Assembly (NCBI RefSeq): GCF_000189635.1
Contig: NW_002476422.1
Span: forward strand, 451,125-515,124
Length of the DNA stretch: 64,000 nucleotides
Direction: 5' to 3'
DNA from: Tetrahymena thermophila SB210
Taxonomy: Eukaryota; Ciliophora; Oligohymenophorea; Hymenostomatida; Tetrahymenidae
Below the pieces are notes generated by a model. The model saw only the letters and a program-made list of their open reading frames with translations. It was not told the DNA's origin and ran no database searches. This document shows positions 37,086-48,509 of this stretch, piece by piece (the first letter of the stretch is position 1; every line of letters begins with the position of its first letter). Made by a program: the position numbers and the translations under genes.

Positions 37086-38615
37086 TCACTCTTCAGTGAC
37101 GGGGCACTTGAATTCGAGGAGTAAGTTATCATCAGCGTGGAGACCAGCACAAGCCTTGAAGATGTTATCAAGAGCACTCTTTTATCTGTAAAGGGAATTG
37201 ACAAGAGGAGTGTTTTCATCAGTCAAGGGAGCCTTGCAGAGATAACCTAAAGTGGATAAGACTCTGTTGAATCTTTGGAAGGTTCTCATACCATCAACCT
37301 TGTATTCGATTCTTTCAAATAATTCAGTGATGAGGATTAAATCAAGAATAATGGGAGCAGCAAGGAGAGAATCTTCACAAACGTTGTAAAGAACGAGGGT
37401 GTGTTGACCACCAAGGAAGATTTCACTGAGGTATTCATCCATAGCCTTCTTAGAGTCACCAGTGTAAGGAACATACTTAATGACGATTTCGTGATCGATT
37501 TTATTGGTTTCAGGGTAGAGGATCTTGTTGGAACCGGTGATATCATCAACGCATGATTTCTTGGAGAGTTCCTTTGACTTGAATTACTTTTCAGAAGAAA
37601 GATTCTTACCATCATTGTTACCCAAGTGATTGTAGGAAACGATGGATTGGGGCTTGATACCAGCACTGACGAGGAAATCAACCAAAGAGGTCTTAATCTT
37701 GGTTTAACCAGACTTGAAGTCATCACCAACAATGAAGACATCCTTTTGCTTGGCAAGTTCAATAACACCAGGAACGAGAGTATTTTGAGGAGAACCATTA
37801 ATATAGCTGCATCCTTCTAAGATGGTGGCGACGGCATAAACAGTAGAAGCAGAGATTTCAGCTTCAGAGTTTTCAATAGCCTTAAGGACATTTTCAGCAG
37901 TGTCATGAACACCAGGAGTGAGTTAGCAGAAACGTTCAGTGTTAGCAGTCCAAAGAACAATAACCTTATCGCAGTTGTTGGCAGCCTTGAATTCACGGAT
38001 GTCCTTTCTGATGGTTTCCAAGTGTTCAAGCTTGTTGTGACCTTCTAAGATGTTGTCAGCTCTGGTCTTTTGGTTGGCAGCGATGAAATCTTCATAGTAG
38101 ATAGCCTTCTTGGGGACCATATCTCTCATATAGGGGTCTAACTTTTCAATGAGGTTGTATTCTAAGACTTAAGCTCTCTTCATGGCTTGAGATAAGTTTA
38201 AGGCAGAGATATCCCAACCACCAATGACGACATCATCAGGGTTAACAAGGGGGAGGACTTAGTTCATGGGAAGATAAACTTCTTCAGAACCAGAGCAACC
38301 AACCTTAATGGTAGAAGCTTAGGTGATAGAACCGTAGTAGTTGGCAGTTTATTCACCTCTCTTTGTGAACCAGGAGAGCTTCATCTTGTTGGCAAGGAGA
38401 CCAGCAGTGAAGGTAGTACCGTTATTACCACCCCAACCGACGAGCATGATACCTAATTTAGGAACCTTAGTGTTGGTCTTGAAGGTGTATTCAGTGGTCT
38501 TAGGAGTAACCTTCAAGGTACCATTTTCAAGCTTTTCAACATTGGAGGACTTGTATTAGTAGGAAGCTTGGATGAAGCCGTTTTCGTAGGTAACGTTATT
38601 GGAGTTGACTTGCAT
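37086..38615 (-). CDS. INO1: Inositol-3-phosphate synthase
   Basis: A single exon of 510 codons, 509 residues; the yeast enzyme has 533. It converts glucose 6-phosphate to 1D-myo-inositol 3-phosphate with NAD+, the first committed step of inositol and inositol-lipid synthesis in the cytosol. The NAD-binding motif [10 protein letters not shown] lies at about residues 60-69. Other family motifs are [62 protein letters not shown] and APIILDL. The C-terminus is [12 protein letters not shown]. Codon choice is strongly biased (AAG, ATC, GTC, GGT, GCC), G+C is far above its neighbours, and there is no intron, as in highly expressed ciliate genes. Gln is still written TAA in places. The adjacent upstream DNA carries unusual TGCGCA palindromes. 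Identity is certain. Confidence 0.98.
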
Positions 38616-38805
38616 TTTAAAGATTTTTTTTAATTTTTTTTTTAATTATGTTTAAGTTGTTGGTATTTAAAAATTTTTTTAATTTATTTAATTATGATAA
38701 GACTTATTCATCCTATTAGAGCTATTTTTAAAGCTGGTAATTAACCATCATAGTTTTAAAATTAAATGCGTTCAAAATAATGTTAAGATTATTAACCAAC
38801 GAATC

Positions 38806-38817
38806 AAGTGCGCACTT
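38806..38817. promoter_or_regulatory. TGCGCA palindrome 1 upstream of INO1
   Basis: AAGTGCGCACTT is a perfect 12-bp palindrome about 190 bp upstream of the INO1 start. The core TGCGCA should be rare in DNA this AT-rich, yet recurs at 38878 and 39401. A dimeric transcription factor site is inferred. Confidence 0.4.
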
Positions 38818-38875
38818 CTTTTGAAATCTTAATCAAAAATTTTAATTAATTAATTCCAAATTTGAAATAAATATT

Positions 38876-38885
38876 GATGCGCATC
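38876..38885. promoter_or_regulatory. TGCGCA palindrome 2 upstream of INO1
   Basis: GATGCGCATC is a perfect 10-bp palindrome about 260 bp upstream of INO1, with the same core as the element at 38806. The spacing between the two centres is about 69 bp. Confidence 0.4.
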
Positions 38886-39398
38886 CAAAATAATTTTGAT
38901 CATGCATATTTGTTATTTTCTTATTAGTCCAACAACGCAGCTAAATACAAATTTCTAATTTCATTAAATTCAAAACATTAATTACTACGCACATATAATT
39001 TCATCAACTCCACATGTTCTAACTTTAATTGCTACAAACTAAGCTATGTTTGCTAGTTTTTTACGTCAAATTTGAAAAATCAAATACTTTATATATATTT
39101 TTTAAACCTAAATAAAATTTTTTCTTAAATTTTAAAAGTTAAAGTATTCCATATTTGCTCTAATATCATTGAAGATATCTATAGTTTTTATCTCAATATT
39201 GGCTCTATTCATATATAGCTTTAGCTGAATCTTAATAAAAACCTTTTTAAAACAAATATAAATCATATAAAAGCCTATTATCCTCTTATATCGATTAATT
39301 CAAAACGTTTTTAAATTATATTAGTTTATTTTAGGCAAGTCATTATAATTAATAAAAAAAGCAATCATAATAGCTATCTAATCTGATTTTGCTTTCAC

Positions 39399-39407
39399 AA
39401 GTGCGCA
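39399..39407. promoter_or_regulatory. TGCGCA element 3 upstream of INO1
   Basis: AAGTGCGCA repeats the left nine bases of the first palindrome about 785 bp upstream of INO1. Only one arm is conserved, so it may be a weaker or half site. Confidence 0.3.
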
Positions 39408-40253
39408 TTTTTCAATTTTTAGATTGCAATCAGTCTTCGTATTAAATAAAGTAATCAACTTAGAAGACTCAATAGCCAAACTAAAGCAAGAAAGAAATAA
39501 CAACAAAGAATTAAGCGTACAAGTAAATCGTGAGAAATAGAATAAATAAATACTTAAAAATAGAAATATTTTAAAAAAAGAAAATAAAAATCCTAAATTG
39601 AATATCACCATATAGACATTTAAAATCTAAGTAGTACTATTTTTTAATTTCGTTGTTTTTAATTACTAACAAAGAAAGATATTTTTGGTGTTCAAAGTAA
39701 AATTAGAAAGTAAAGAAGATAAACAAAGCAAAATTAACTAAACAAAACCAAATACGCACGCACACGAGTTTAAATTAATAATTTTTGCATATTTAATTGA
39801 TATAAATAGGATTTATTATTTGCTTTTAAAACACATTAAAATTTCTTTTAATTTTTTTACTTACTTTTAATTCTGTACTTTAAAACTTGTGCTATTCTAA
39901 TCATTTCTAATAAGATTTCAATTTAGTACAAAATTAATTTTCATTTTCAACATGGTTTAAAACCTATGAAAAAATCTATAAATTAATTGCAAAAACAAAT
40001 TTATAATTTAATTTATTAATATTTCTGTAATGTTTATTTTTAATGCTTCATAACAAAAATAATGAATCTCTTCAATAATAAATTTCATTTCTGATGAATA
40101 TGAAATCTGTTATAGAGCATGTATTAATAATTAAGATATTTTAGATTTAAGAAATTTGTATTTATTTATTAACAAAATATAATAAAAATCAATATTTTTT
40201 ATTTAATATACAACATATCTTTATATATTTAATTAAGCTAAAGTATAAAGATA

Positions 40254-41441
40254 TCATCTTCCATGTCTTTACTTAAAATGTTTTCCTTCTAATTTTTTTA
40301 ACTTTATTGTAGATAAATCATAATAGCATATATTTCTTGGTGATATTAAGCTCAAATCCTCACAAAATGCTTCAATATTGAATTATGCGGTTTCTATAGG
40401 TTTTAATTCACTACATATTGCTCCTATTATAGTATTTTCGGAAGTATTTTGAAATAGCAGCGAAACATTTATCCATAAAAATTTTAAACCAAATTTTTAT
40501 TTGGTGTTATTCTTCAACCAAACAAATCAATCAGCAGAGAGCTCATTTTAATTTGAGTAATCCCTTTTATATTTGTTAAAAATAATTAAAAGCATATTAG
40601 CTGATGAATCTCCTACAAAATAGTTTAAAATTGTTATTTTACATAATATTCTCATTGATTATTTATGATTTCAAAAGGACTTATAAATTTTTCAACTCCT
40701 TATGCAACATCAAATGATGAGTAATTTTTAATATAGCTATTTATCGCCGATTTAAATTACACGTTAGGAACATTTTTTCATTTATTAAATTATTAATTTA
40801 TGATATGAAAGAAGTCAGCTTATCATAAGTTTGCAATAATATACATATTTTTTATACATTCTTATATAAATATGTTGTTGGAATGGCAATTTTTAAAAGA
40901 TTAATTCATGAATTTACAATTATTTTGGCAGCTTTTATGTAAATCAATAAAATTCTTTATGTAAATAAATATTAAGCTTTCTTGATTGATTGATTGGTAT
41001 TGTAATATCATTAGAAATTATTAATAAAAGGAATAGGTTTAATTGAGTCTATTTCAAAAGATTTAATATTTTAAATGAAATTTACACTTGGTAATATCAA
41101 AGAACTTTACCTTTTAACAAAGTCTACTACTTTATCACCTTCAACTTTTATTAAAGAAATGGATAGAAAAATGTAATTTATTTTGCATAAATTATTTCAA
41201 ATTATTTATAAATAAGGCTGCCTATTTATTACGTTCTATGAACTGGATTCTATGTAGTTTTGTTAAAAAAGCTTTAAGTAATATTATTCGAAGTTTTTTA
41301 GTAACTAAAAGGTCTTATCAATAGCTCCACTCGCTCCTCTAAGTTAATAAGATTCAATATTTATTTCTCTACACATTTTTTTAGTTTTCCTAAACCACCA
41401 CAACCAATAGAAGCTTGATCAAAAGAACACTCTTCTTACAT
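40254..41441 (-). CDS. Unrecognised gene or pseudogene, structure unresolved
   Basis: Coding-like blocks on the minus strand change frame several times. The likely start is ATG 41441 (MQEECSFDQASIGCGGLGKLKK), with a Cys-poor zinc-box-like opening and a helical stretch (TFQLLKNFEQYYLKLFQQ). Later blocks include GDKVVDFVK (about 41140), a frame with VGDSSANMLLIIFNKY (about 40600) and a final block ending ISPRNICYYDLST before TGA 40254. Several short introns would be needed, and one TGA between the last two blocks is hard to remove with a GT...AG intron. It may be a decayed gene. Resemblance of VGDSS to a small-GTPase loop is superficial, since the GKT/S is missing. Confidence 0.4.
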
Positions 41442-42415
41442 ATTCACATTAATATTTAGTATCTTTACCAATAAAAAACTTATCTTTAATTAGGTGTTGA
41501 TAGTCTTTATTCAGTTATTTTTAAATAGATCTTTTTTCTAATAATTTTTTTGTCATATTAATTTTATTATTTAAAATGTTACATGCTCCTTTTGATAGTA
41601 TATTAACTACTATTTTTGCAACTTTTACTAAAGTTTTTACATTTCTTACTACAAACTTTGTCTTTATTTAATCTCTTTTTAAAAAATTATTAAATTAATA
41701 AAACTTTTAAGAAATAAAATAATTTGATATGTATTCAGTTTTTTATATTATTAAAGTAATAGTTTATTTTTCTTTGGAACGAAAATATTTAATTCTAATA
41801 AATAGTATTTTTAATTAATTTTCAATATCTTTAAAATTTGATTGAAAATCAATTAAAATATTTAATATGAGTTCTTCATGGAAATAAAAATTGTTCAAAC
41901 AAAACTGATTAATATACATAGGTCGATGATATGATTACAATTAATAAAAGAATAATTCATTTTAATTGCACATTATTTTAATTCTAAATTAAATATGAAA
42001 ATAAATCATTTTTATACATACATTTTCTTTTTTTTGGCTTTAAGTTACAAGAAATAAAATATACAAATAAGATTTTCTAATTTAATTAATAAATTTTTTA
42101 ACAAATTTATGACTTACAAAAATAAATTTTGTTTAATAAGTTTTTAATCAATCAAAAAAATAAAATAATTTCATCAATTTTATTATCAAATTTAGAATAG
42201 TGAAGGTCAGAATAGGCTAAATTTAAGATTTCTGATCAGCCATTTATCAAGATTAAATTCAACTAAAAGAGGGAAAATAAAAAAGTAATAGGAATTCTTA
42301 TCATTTTTTATAAAAGATTTATGATCAGAAACCTATATTAACTATTAAATATCCAGACTTAAGAAATGTTTATTTAATAATTTATTTTAAATTATTTACT
42401 TTAAAAATAAAATTT
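41442..42415. other. Divergent intergenic region
   Basis: AT-rich region between the starts of the unresolved minus-strand gene and the secreted protein at 42416. Nothing recognised. Confidence 0.4.
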
Positions 42416-43366
42416 ATGGCAAAATAAGTGATTTACATCATTACCTTAACTCTGCTTTTAGCGATTTAATGTCTTGCTTTTGTTAACATCAGAGGTTTTA
42501 ACTAATTTGAGGATGTTTCATAATGCAAATTACATTGCTCAGATATTATTGATTAAGTCATACCTGGTGCTATTTTAGGTATAAACTATAAATATGGTGG
42601 TTTAAACTATAAAGAATTACAAAATTGGTTTTTGACATACAATATTAACTATTGCTGTGAATAATAGAAAACATACGATTTCCTAAATGGAATGATAGTA
42701 CCTGACTTCATTGAGGTGGAAAAAGCTAATTTTGCCGATTTGGAAAAAATTACTTCAAATATAACCCCTAATCTTAAAAACGAGAAGTAATATAAATACT
42801 AAATAAATATTGTTCATGAATTCTAAAGAAGAGCTCTTAATATTTATGTTGATAAGAGTTAATTCCGCGTTAATATGACAACAATAGAGTAAATAGTTCC
42901 TGATTTAAACAAATGTGACACAAGCTATAATCTAGATAATAAATGCTGGTTATCAGCTGTTAGTAGCATAGGATAATATGCCTTTGATAAATTAACATTA
43001 GGTAGCTATCAAAAGGTTAATTTAACCATATAAACAAATTCAAAATATGATTAAGAAGAAGCTATTTAAATTTACAAATCATATATTGCTAAAAATGGTC
43101 TTAAGCAAATTAATCAGGCATTTAAAAGCAGTGAAAATCCTTCAGTCACAATTAATTATTATGGATGTATCGATTTATTATCAAGCAAAAATTGGAATGA
43201 CTTCATCAATAATCTCAGTGCTAAGTATTATATTTATGGAATAGATTCGATTTCTCAAGAAAGTAAATTACAATCAAGTGTTATAGATTCATATCATCTT
43301 TTTGATAAAGAATCTCCAGAAATATATTAATGTGCTGAAAAGGTATATTAAATTGTTTATAAATGA
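42416..43366 (+). CDS. Secreted protein of unknown family, 316 aa
   Basis: A single exon from ATG 42416 to TGA 43364. It begins with a textbook signal peptide (MAKQVIYIITLTLLLAIQC). The mature chain has six or more cysteines in its first two thirds (including CKLHC, YCCEQ and NKCWLS), several N-glycosylation sequons (NIT, NMT, NLT) and no membrane span. It ends CAEKVYQIVYK. The TAA/TAG codons all fall where Gln is plausible. No domain is recognised. An extracellular, granule-stored or lysosomal protein is inferred from the leader alone. Confidence 0.82.
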
Positions 43367-44105
43367 ACATATAGTTCTTCCAAGAACTAAATTCATAAAT
43401 AAGCAATAAACAAATTTAATTTGAAGGCTATATTCTTCTTTTATGATTTGTTGAAAAAATGATATTTTAAAAATGTATTTTTTATATTTTATATAGATTT
43501 TAAATGTTAAACATTTTATAAATAAAAGCATATATTCTTAAAAAAACTAAAAATTGGTTAACATTTTTATATTTATAAAAATTTTTTTAAATATAAAAAT
43601 AAATTGATATGCTTAATAGAATAAATTAAAAAGTTTTTTTATTAGGAATCTAAGAATTTAAAAAAATTATCAATATGCATAATTTATACCACAATAGAGA
43701 GGGTTGATAGATAAATTGCATTATTTATATATAATAAATTTTAATTTCTATAAATTTAAATTTCTACAGAAATAGCTTGAGAATAATAAAAAACATGAAA
43801 TGTTTTAAAAGAATAATAATAAAAAGCAATTATTTATCGGATCTATCTCTAAAATGAAATATTTGTATATTATATTTAATTTATTTATAGATATTATCTT
43901 TTACTCATTTCTCATCTGATTTAAAGTTTTTAAATCAAGTATTTATTGATGAATAAGAAAAAAGATACTTCAACTAAAGGGTTTATAATATATTTGATTT
44001 GAAATATATATTTTACATTAAATAACTTAAATAGTATTTAGAATTACTAAATAATTTAAATTAATTTGCAATTTAGTGTTTTAATTAAAGGAGAAGCAAA
44101 AAATA
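43367..44105. other. Intergenic region
   Basis: AT-rich, with TATA-like and poly-A runs. It should contain the promoter of the Q/N-rich gene at 44106. No other feature was seen. Confidence 0.4.
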
Positions 44106-46523
44106 ATGATTAAATCTTAAGAGCTAGGATTTTATTGCCAGAAGCATAAATAGAATGATATAGTATACATAAAAATAAACAACATTCAAGATGATGAAGA
44201 CATTTTTTATTGTCGCTAGTGCCCACTTTCCAATACAAATATTAGCATGTTGGATTGTGCAGATATAAAACAAATTATTGATTGGAGTCAAGAATGCTAT
44301 ATTATCAATTTCTTCCCTTTTAATAATGATGCCAACTTTTTAAAATAAGTTAAAAAAACTCTGAGTTAAAATGCAAATAGATCTTTAGGAAAAAAAATTG
44401 ATCAATTTTATGATTAGCTACAAAGAATTTTAGTCGGAATAGTTACAGATGCAAAGAAAAAAGCACACAATTTAGCTGAAAAATTAAGAAGTTTAGAGAA
44501 TAAATCAGCAAATATCTATAGTGAAATTGTTTAAATAAAAGAGATAAAAAATGTAGTGTTAAATCAAAATATTAATTAAAATCAAAAAGAAAAGAAAATG
44601 AGGGACTTATTAAAGTAAATAAATTAAAATAAGCAAAAAAATACTGAGAAATTCTCTTGTATTATTGAAGAGTAATAATAGCTACAAACAGAATTATAAC
44701 AAACCTAATTATCTGTATATACTAATTAACTATAAAATCTTATTAACAACTAAAATAGCTTTCAAAAGGAATATCAAGAATTATTTCCTCCTAGTTATAT
44801 TGATTTGATTCCTAATTTAGAATTTGAAAGAATTCCATAATAAATACATAATTTACCTTTTTTGGATTAAAACCAAGTTATGAATAGATCAAATAACTAA
44901 ATTGAATTTATCATCTTGAATCAATCTTAGCTATAGTAGTTCTAAATGAAAAGGATTCTTAACAAAAAAAGTTAATATTTCCTCAAATTTAAATTAAGAA
45001 ACAATCCTTATTTTTTAATAAGCAACGTACATAGTAATATTTAAACAAATTATACTTAACATATCAACCCTTAAGATTTCTACATTAATAATTTTTTGAT
45101 TGAATTATTTAGCAATAATAATGAAAATGACTTATTCAGTTTAAATTGTAATTTAACAGGTTGCTTTTAAAATTCTTAAAACCAAATCAATCTAAACCCA
45201 CAACCTATTAATTAGTAAAATTTGAATTTTAACCCAATCATTTAAAATAATAACTTATAAATTAAAAACCTTAACTAAGTTCCAGATCATCTAAATGGTC
45301 AATATTTTTAAAATTATGATTATAACTTATAATATTAAAATTTTTAAGAGCAAAATACTGCATAATTACCAGATCAAGGCTAAAATAATTTCTAGAATAA
45401 TATGCAAAATTAAAATGTTAATAATTTTAATCAACAATAGCAAAATATTACTTATTAACCTAATCTAAACTAATAAAATAATATAAGTAATATCCAAAAT
45501 TAAAATTTTAATAACTTAAGCAACTATCAGCAAATTTTTTCACAAATTCCTAACCAACACTTAAATGATTATTCTAATAATTTATAAAATTAATATATAA
45601 ATAATAATTAGCAATACAAAAATTCTACATATTTACCTAGTTTAAACGAAAATAATTAAGTAAATAATATCCAAAACAATAACCACTAACAACAAAGTGT
45701 TGCACCATTAAATTAGCTTAACTAAAATAATTATTAAAATCAGTTTTAAAATTTCAATTTTAATAATTTAAATTAACAACAAACCAATGTTCTATAATAA
45801 CATAATAATTAATAAAATAATAATAAGAATGATACACAAAATTTAAATTTCAATAATTGTAACTTTTAAAACTAAAATGATGCATCATATCTTAACCAAT
45901 ACTAAAATAATTATTTATAATAAAATATTGAATCATAAATTTAACAAGAATAACAGACTTTAGATGATAATATAATAAAATTAAATTCTCTTAATTTCGA
46001 AAAAGAAATTAATTAGCAATAGCCATATCAAGGCTTATATAATTATGAAAATAATGTGCAAAATTAATAAGTATCAATTAACGTCCCATAAAAAAATAAT
46101 AAAAATAATGATTAATAATTAACATTTAATTTAATGAAAATAAATGAAAATTCTAATGCAGTAGATAATAATAAAGTCATTAACGATAATAATTTATTTA
46201 AATATAATTAAGAAAATATTGCTTAAAATTAATAAAATTTCATTTAGTAAAAGAAATTAAATCTTCCTCAAAAATACTAACCAGCTTGCAACAATAATAA
46301 TTAATCATAAAAAGAGATAGAAATAATAGTTTAAATATAGATTTCTGAAGGAATATTTCAAGCAAGCTATTTTACAGATTAAAAACAACTCATTTAATTG
46401 CCATAAAAGCTTTTAAAAAATTTAGCTTAAAGCTAAAATCTCTAATTAAAAATAACTTTGAATGGCCAATAGTAATTAATACTTTCATAAGCAATTGAAT
46501 AAGTAGACTCATAAAATATTTGA
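44106..46523 (+). CDS. Q/N-rich protein, tandem paralogue A, 805 aa
   Basis: A single exon of 806 codons. The N-terminus has a Cys/His pair pattern, FYCQKHKQND then FYCRQCPLS and LDCADIK, resembling a B-box-like zinc site. A long amphipathic coiled-coil-like region follows (about 95-220). The middle is an extreme Asn/Gln tract with Phe and Tyr (about 330-690), which is prion-like in composition. The C-terminal 85 residues are an ordered module (IQISEGIFQASYFTDQ, then LQLKITLNGQQQLILSQAIE). The same two ends, with a much shorter middle, occur in the paralogue at 48510. Function unknown; RNP-granule-type assembly is possible from composition only. Confidence 0.85.
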
Positions 46524-47420
46524 TATTATTTATTTTATTTATATAAAACAAGTATAATTAATTATATTTAGCATATTTATGAATGCAAGTCTTAAACTAA
46601 TTCTTTAATATAACAAAATTAAAGTAATTTTAAAATATTTTTATTTCCACTTAAGTTTAGCAAAATTTAATTTACAGTAATTGCTCATTAATTAAGACCA
46701 TCGTCATCAATACCATCTGCCTAAAATTTTATCAATATTTATTCAGAAAATATGGTGAAAATTTATGTTTGCTGGTGAGAATTTGTGAGGATTTAAGGTT
46801 TAAGCACATTCATAAAAATATAATTTTTGATTTTAGTGAAAGCTCCCATAATATGTATTTTTGAAAAAGTTCTCAACTAAAAATAATTGTAGGTTATTTT
46901 TTAAATTTAATTTTTATTATAAATTCTTTTATATCTGTTCCAATTTTATTGATTTAAGCAAATTTTGAAAATTTATTACTTTATTAAAATCAGATTATGC
47001 TTTCGGTTCCACAGACTCTTTAATTATCAAAATCAAAAAGAATTTGTATTTTGCTTCCAAAATTTATATTTTTTATATTTTTAACTTTAAATAAAACATT
47101 CTAAGAAAAATAAGAATGTTTTTGATTTCATTCACTTTTATATGAATAATTATTTTTTTATTTCAATTTATTCTTTTTTTCAATATAAAAATTTTAATTA
47201 AAATTTGACTTTTAAAGAAAATGTTGGCATATAAATACTTAAAAATCTGATAAAATCTCAAATCCTCTCGCTAAAAATAAATAAATAAATTCATAAATAA
47301 AAGATTTTTTTAAAGTTGCATGCAAAATTAAAATTTTAATAACCTTTTAACGCCAAGCACTAATTTCTAAAAAAATTAAGTAGAAAAAAAATTAGATGGA
47401 AAGGAAAAAAAATTAATTAA
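46524..47420. other. Spacer after paralogue A
   Basis: AT-rich 3' flank. The first 200 bp have a recognisable second copy at about 47750-47950, so this flank was part of the duplicated segment. No gene seen. Confidence 0.5.
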
Positions 47421-47950
47421 GCCTTAAAAATCTATTTATGGTAATGATTAATAATTAACATCTAATTTAAATAGAGTAAATTAAAATTATAACCCAGAAG
47501 ATAGAAATAATAATTAATCATTAAAAGAGATAAAAATATAAGTTCAAATAAAGATTTCGTAAGGAATATTTCAAGCAAGCTATTTTACAGATCAGAAATA
47601 ACTTATTAAATTACCATATGAAAAATTAAAAAAATTAGCTTAAAGTTAAAATGTTTATTTGAAAATAACTTTGAATGGTCAATAGTAATTAATACTTTCA
47701 TTAGCAATTGAATTTGTAGACTCATAAGATATTTGATATTTTTTATTTTATTATAAAATAGCAAGTGTATTTATATTTAGCATATATATGAATGTAAGTC
47801 TTAAACTAATTCTTTAATATTATAAAATTAAAATAATTTTAAATTATTTTTATTTCTGCTTAGCTTTATCAAAATTTGATATAATTTACAGTAGTTCCTC
47901 AATAATTAATACCAACTCCAACAAAAACCACTTCCCTAAAATTTGTACTA
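47421..47950 (+). pseudogene. Decayed copy of the 3' end of paralogue A
   Basis: This stretch matches 46105-46740 with many substitutions and small gaps. It begins at the ATTAATAATTAACATtTAATTT part of gene A, and keeps the C-terminal module (GIFQASYFTDQ, ITLNGQ) and the first 200 bp of 3' flank. The large Q/N region and N-terminus are absent, so it is a partial tandem duplicate with no start codon context. Differences include internal deletions in the stretch before the module. Confidence 0.75.
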
Positions 47951-48210
47951 TAAATCAGTTTTATATTAAAAAATAATTCTAAACTAAAAAAATGATTATG
48001 AATTTTTATAGTATAACTGTTTTAGTTAGTTAAAAATAATATAAAATTAAAAAATTAATATTTAAAAATTACTAAATATATTATTGAAAATCAATCAAAA
48101 AAATATTTGATATATTTTGTAAGTAAAGTGGATATTTTTCTATTAAAATCCTATTTATTTATTTTTCTATCTAATTTTGAGCTATTTTGGTAAAATTTTC
48201 GAAACATATG

Positions 48211-48475
48211 ATGAAACAAGTAAAAGATATCATATCAAAAATTGTATTTAAAAAAATGAGATTTATATTAGAATATTTTGTTTTTTTATTTGTTATTAGA
48301 ATATCAAATAATATAAATTAAATAATTATTAGTAATGAAAAAAGTAAAAGATGTCATATCAACAATTTTATTTAAAAAAGTAAGATTTATATTAGAATAT
48401 TTTGTTTGTCCATAATTTTAAATTGATATTAGAATAACAAAAAAAGTTTAATTAAATAATTATTAGTTATTTAGA
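48211..48475. repeat. Two-copy tandem repeat, period ~124 bp
   Basis: The block starting ATGAAACAAGTAAAAGATATCAT at 48211 recurs at 48335 as ATGAAAAAAGTAAAAGATGTCAT. It is followed in both copies by a TTTATATTAGAATATTTTG segment and an AAATAATTATTAGT segment. It lies in the promoter-proximal spacer of paralogue B. Confidence 0.6.
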
Positions 48476-48509
48476 AAATTAAATTAAAATCCAATTAAAC
48501 AAACAAAGA

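Larger units (their letters stand above)
38616..40253. other. INO1 upstream region
   Basis: About 1.6 kb upstream of INO1 with no gene supported. It contains three TGCGCA-centred elements, listed separately, plus CG-rich words such as ACGCACGCACACG near 39757. A plus-strand frame stays open from about 39229 to 39967 but has no usable start and mixed character. Part of it (39440-39560) looks like a coiled-coil exon. Confidence 0.4.

Noticed and set aside
37337-38559. Several open frames on both strands over INO1
   Set aside because: They are shadows created by the GC-rich, biased codons of the real gene.
39229-39967. A plus-strand frame open for about 246 codons upstream of INO1
   Set aside because: It has no usable ATG, its second half is low-complexity, and frames of this length are not rare when TGA is the only stop. 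Only about 39440-39560 looks coding.
40590-40640. VGDSSANML as a Ras-like nucleotide-binding loop
   Set aside because: The required GK(S/T) is absent and no other GTPase motif follows.
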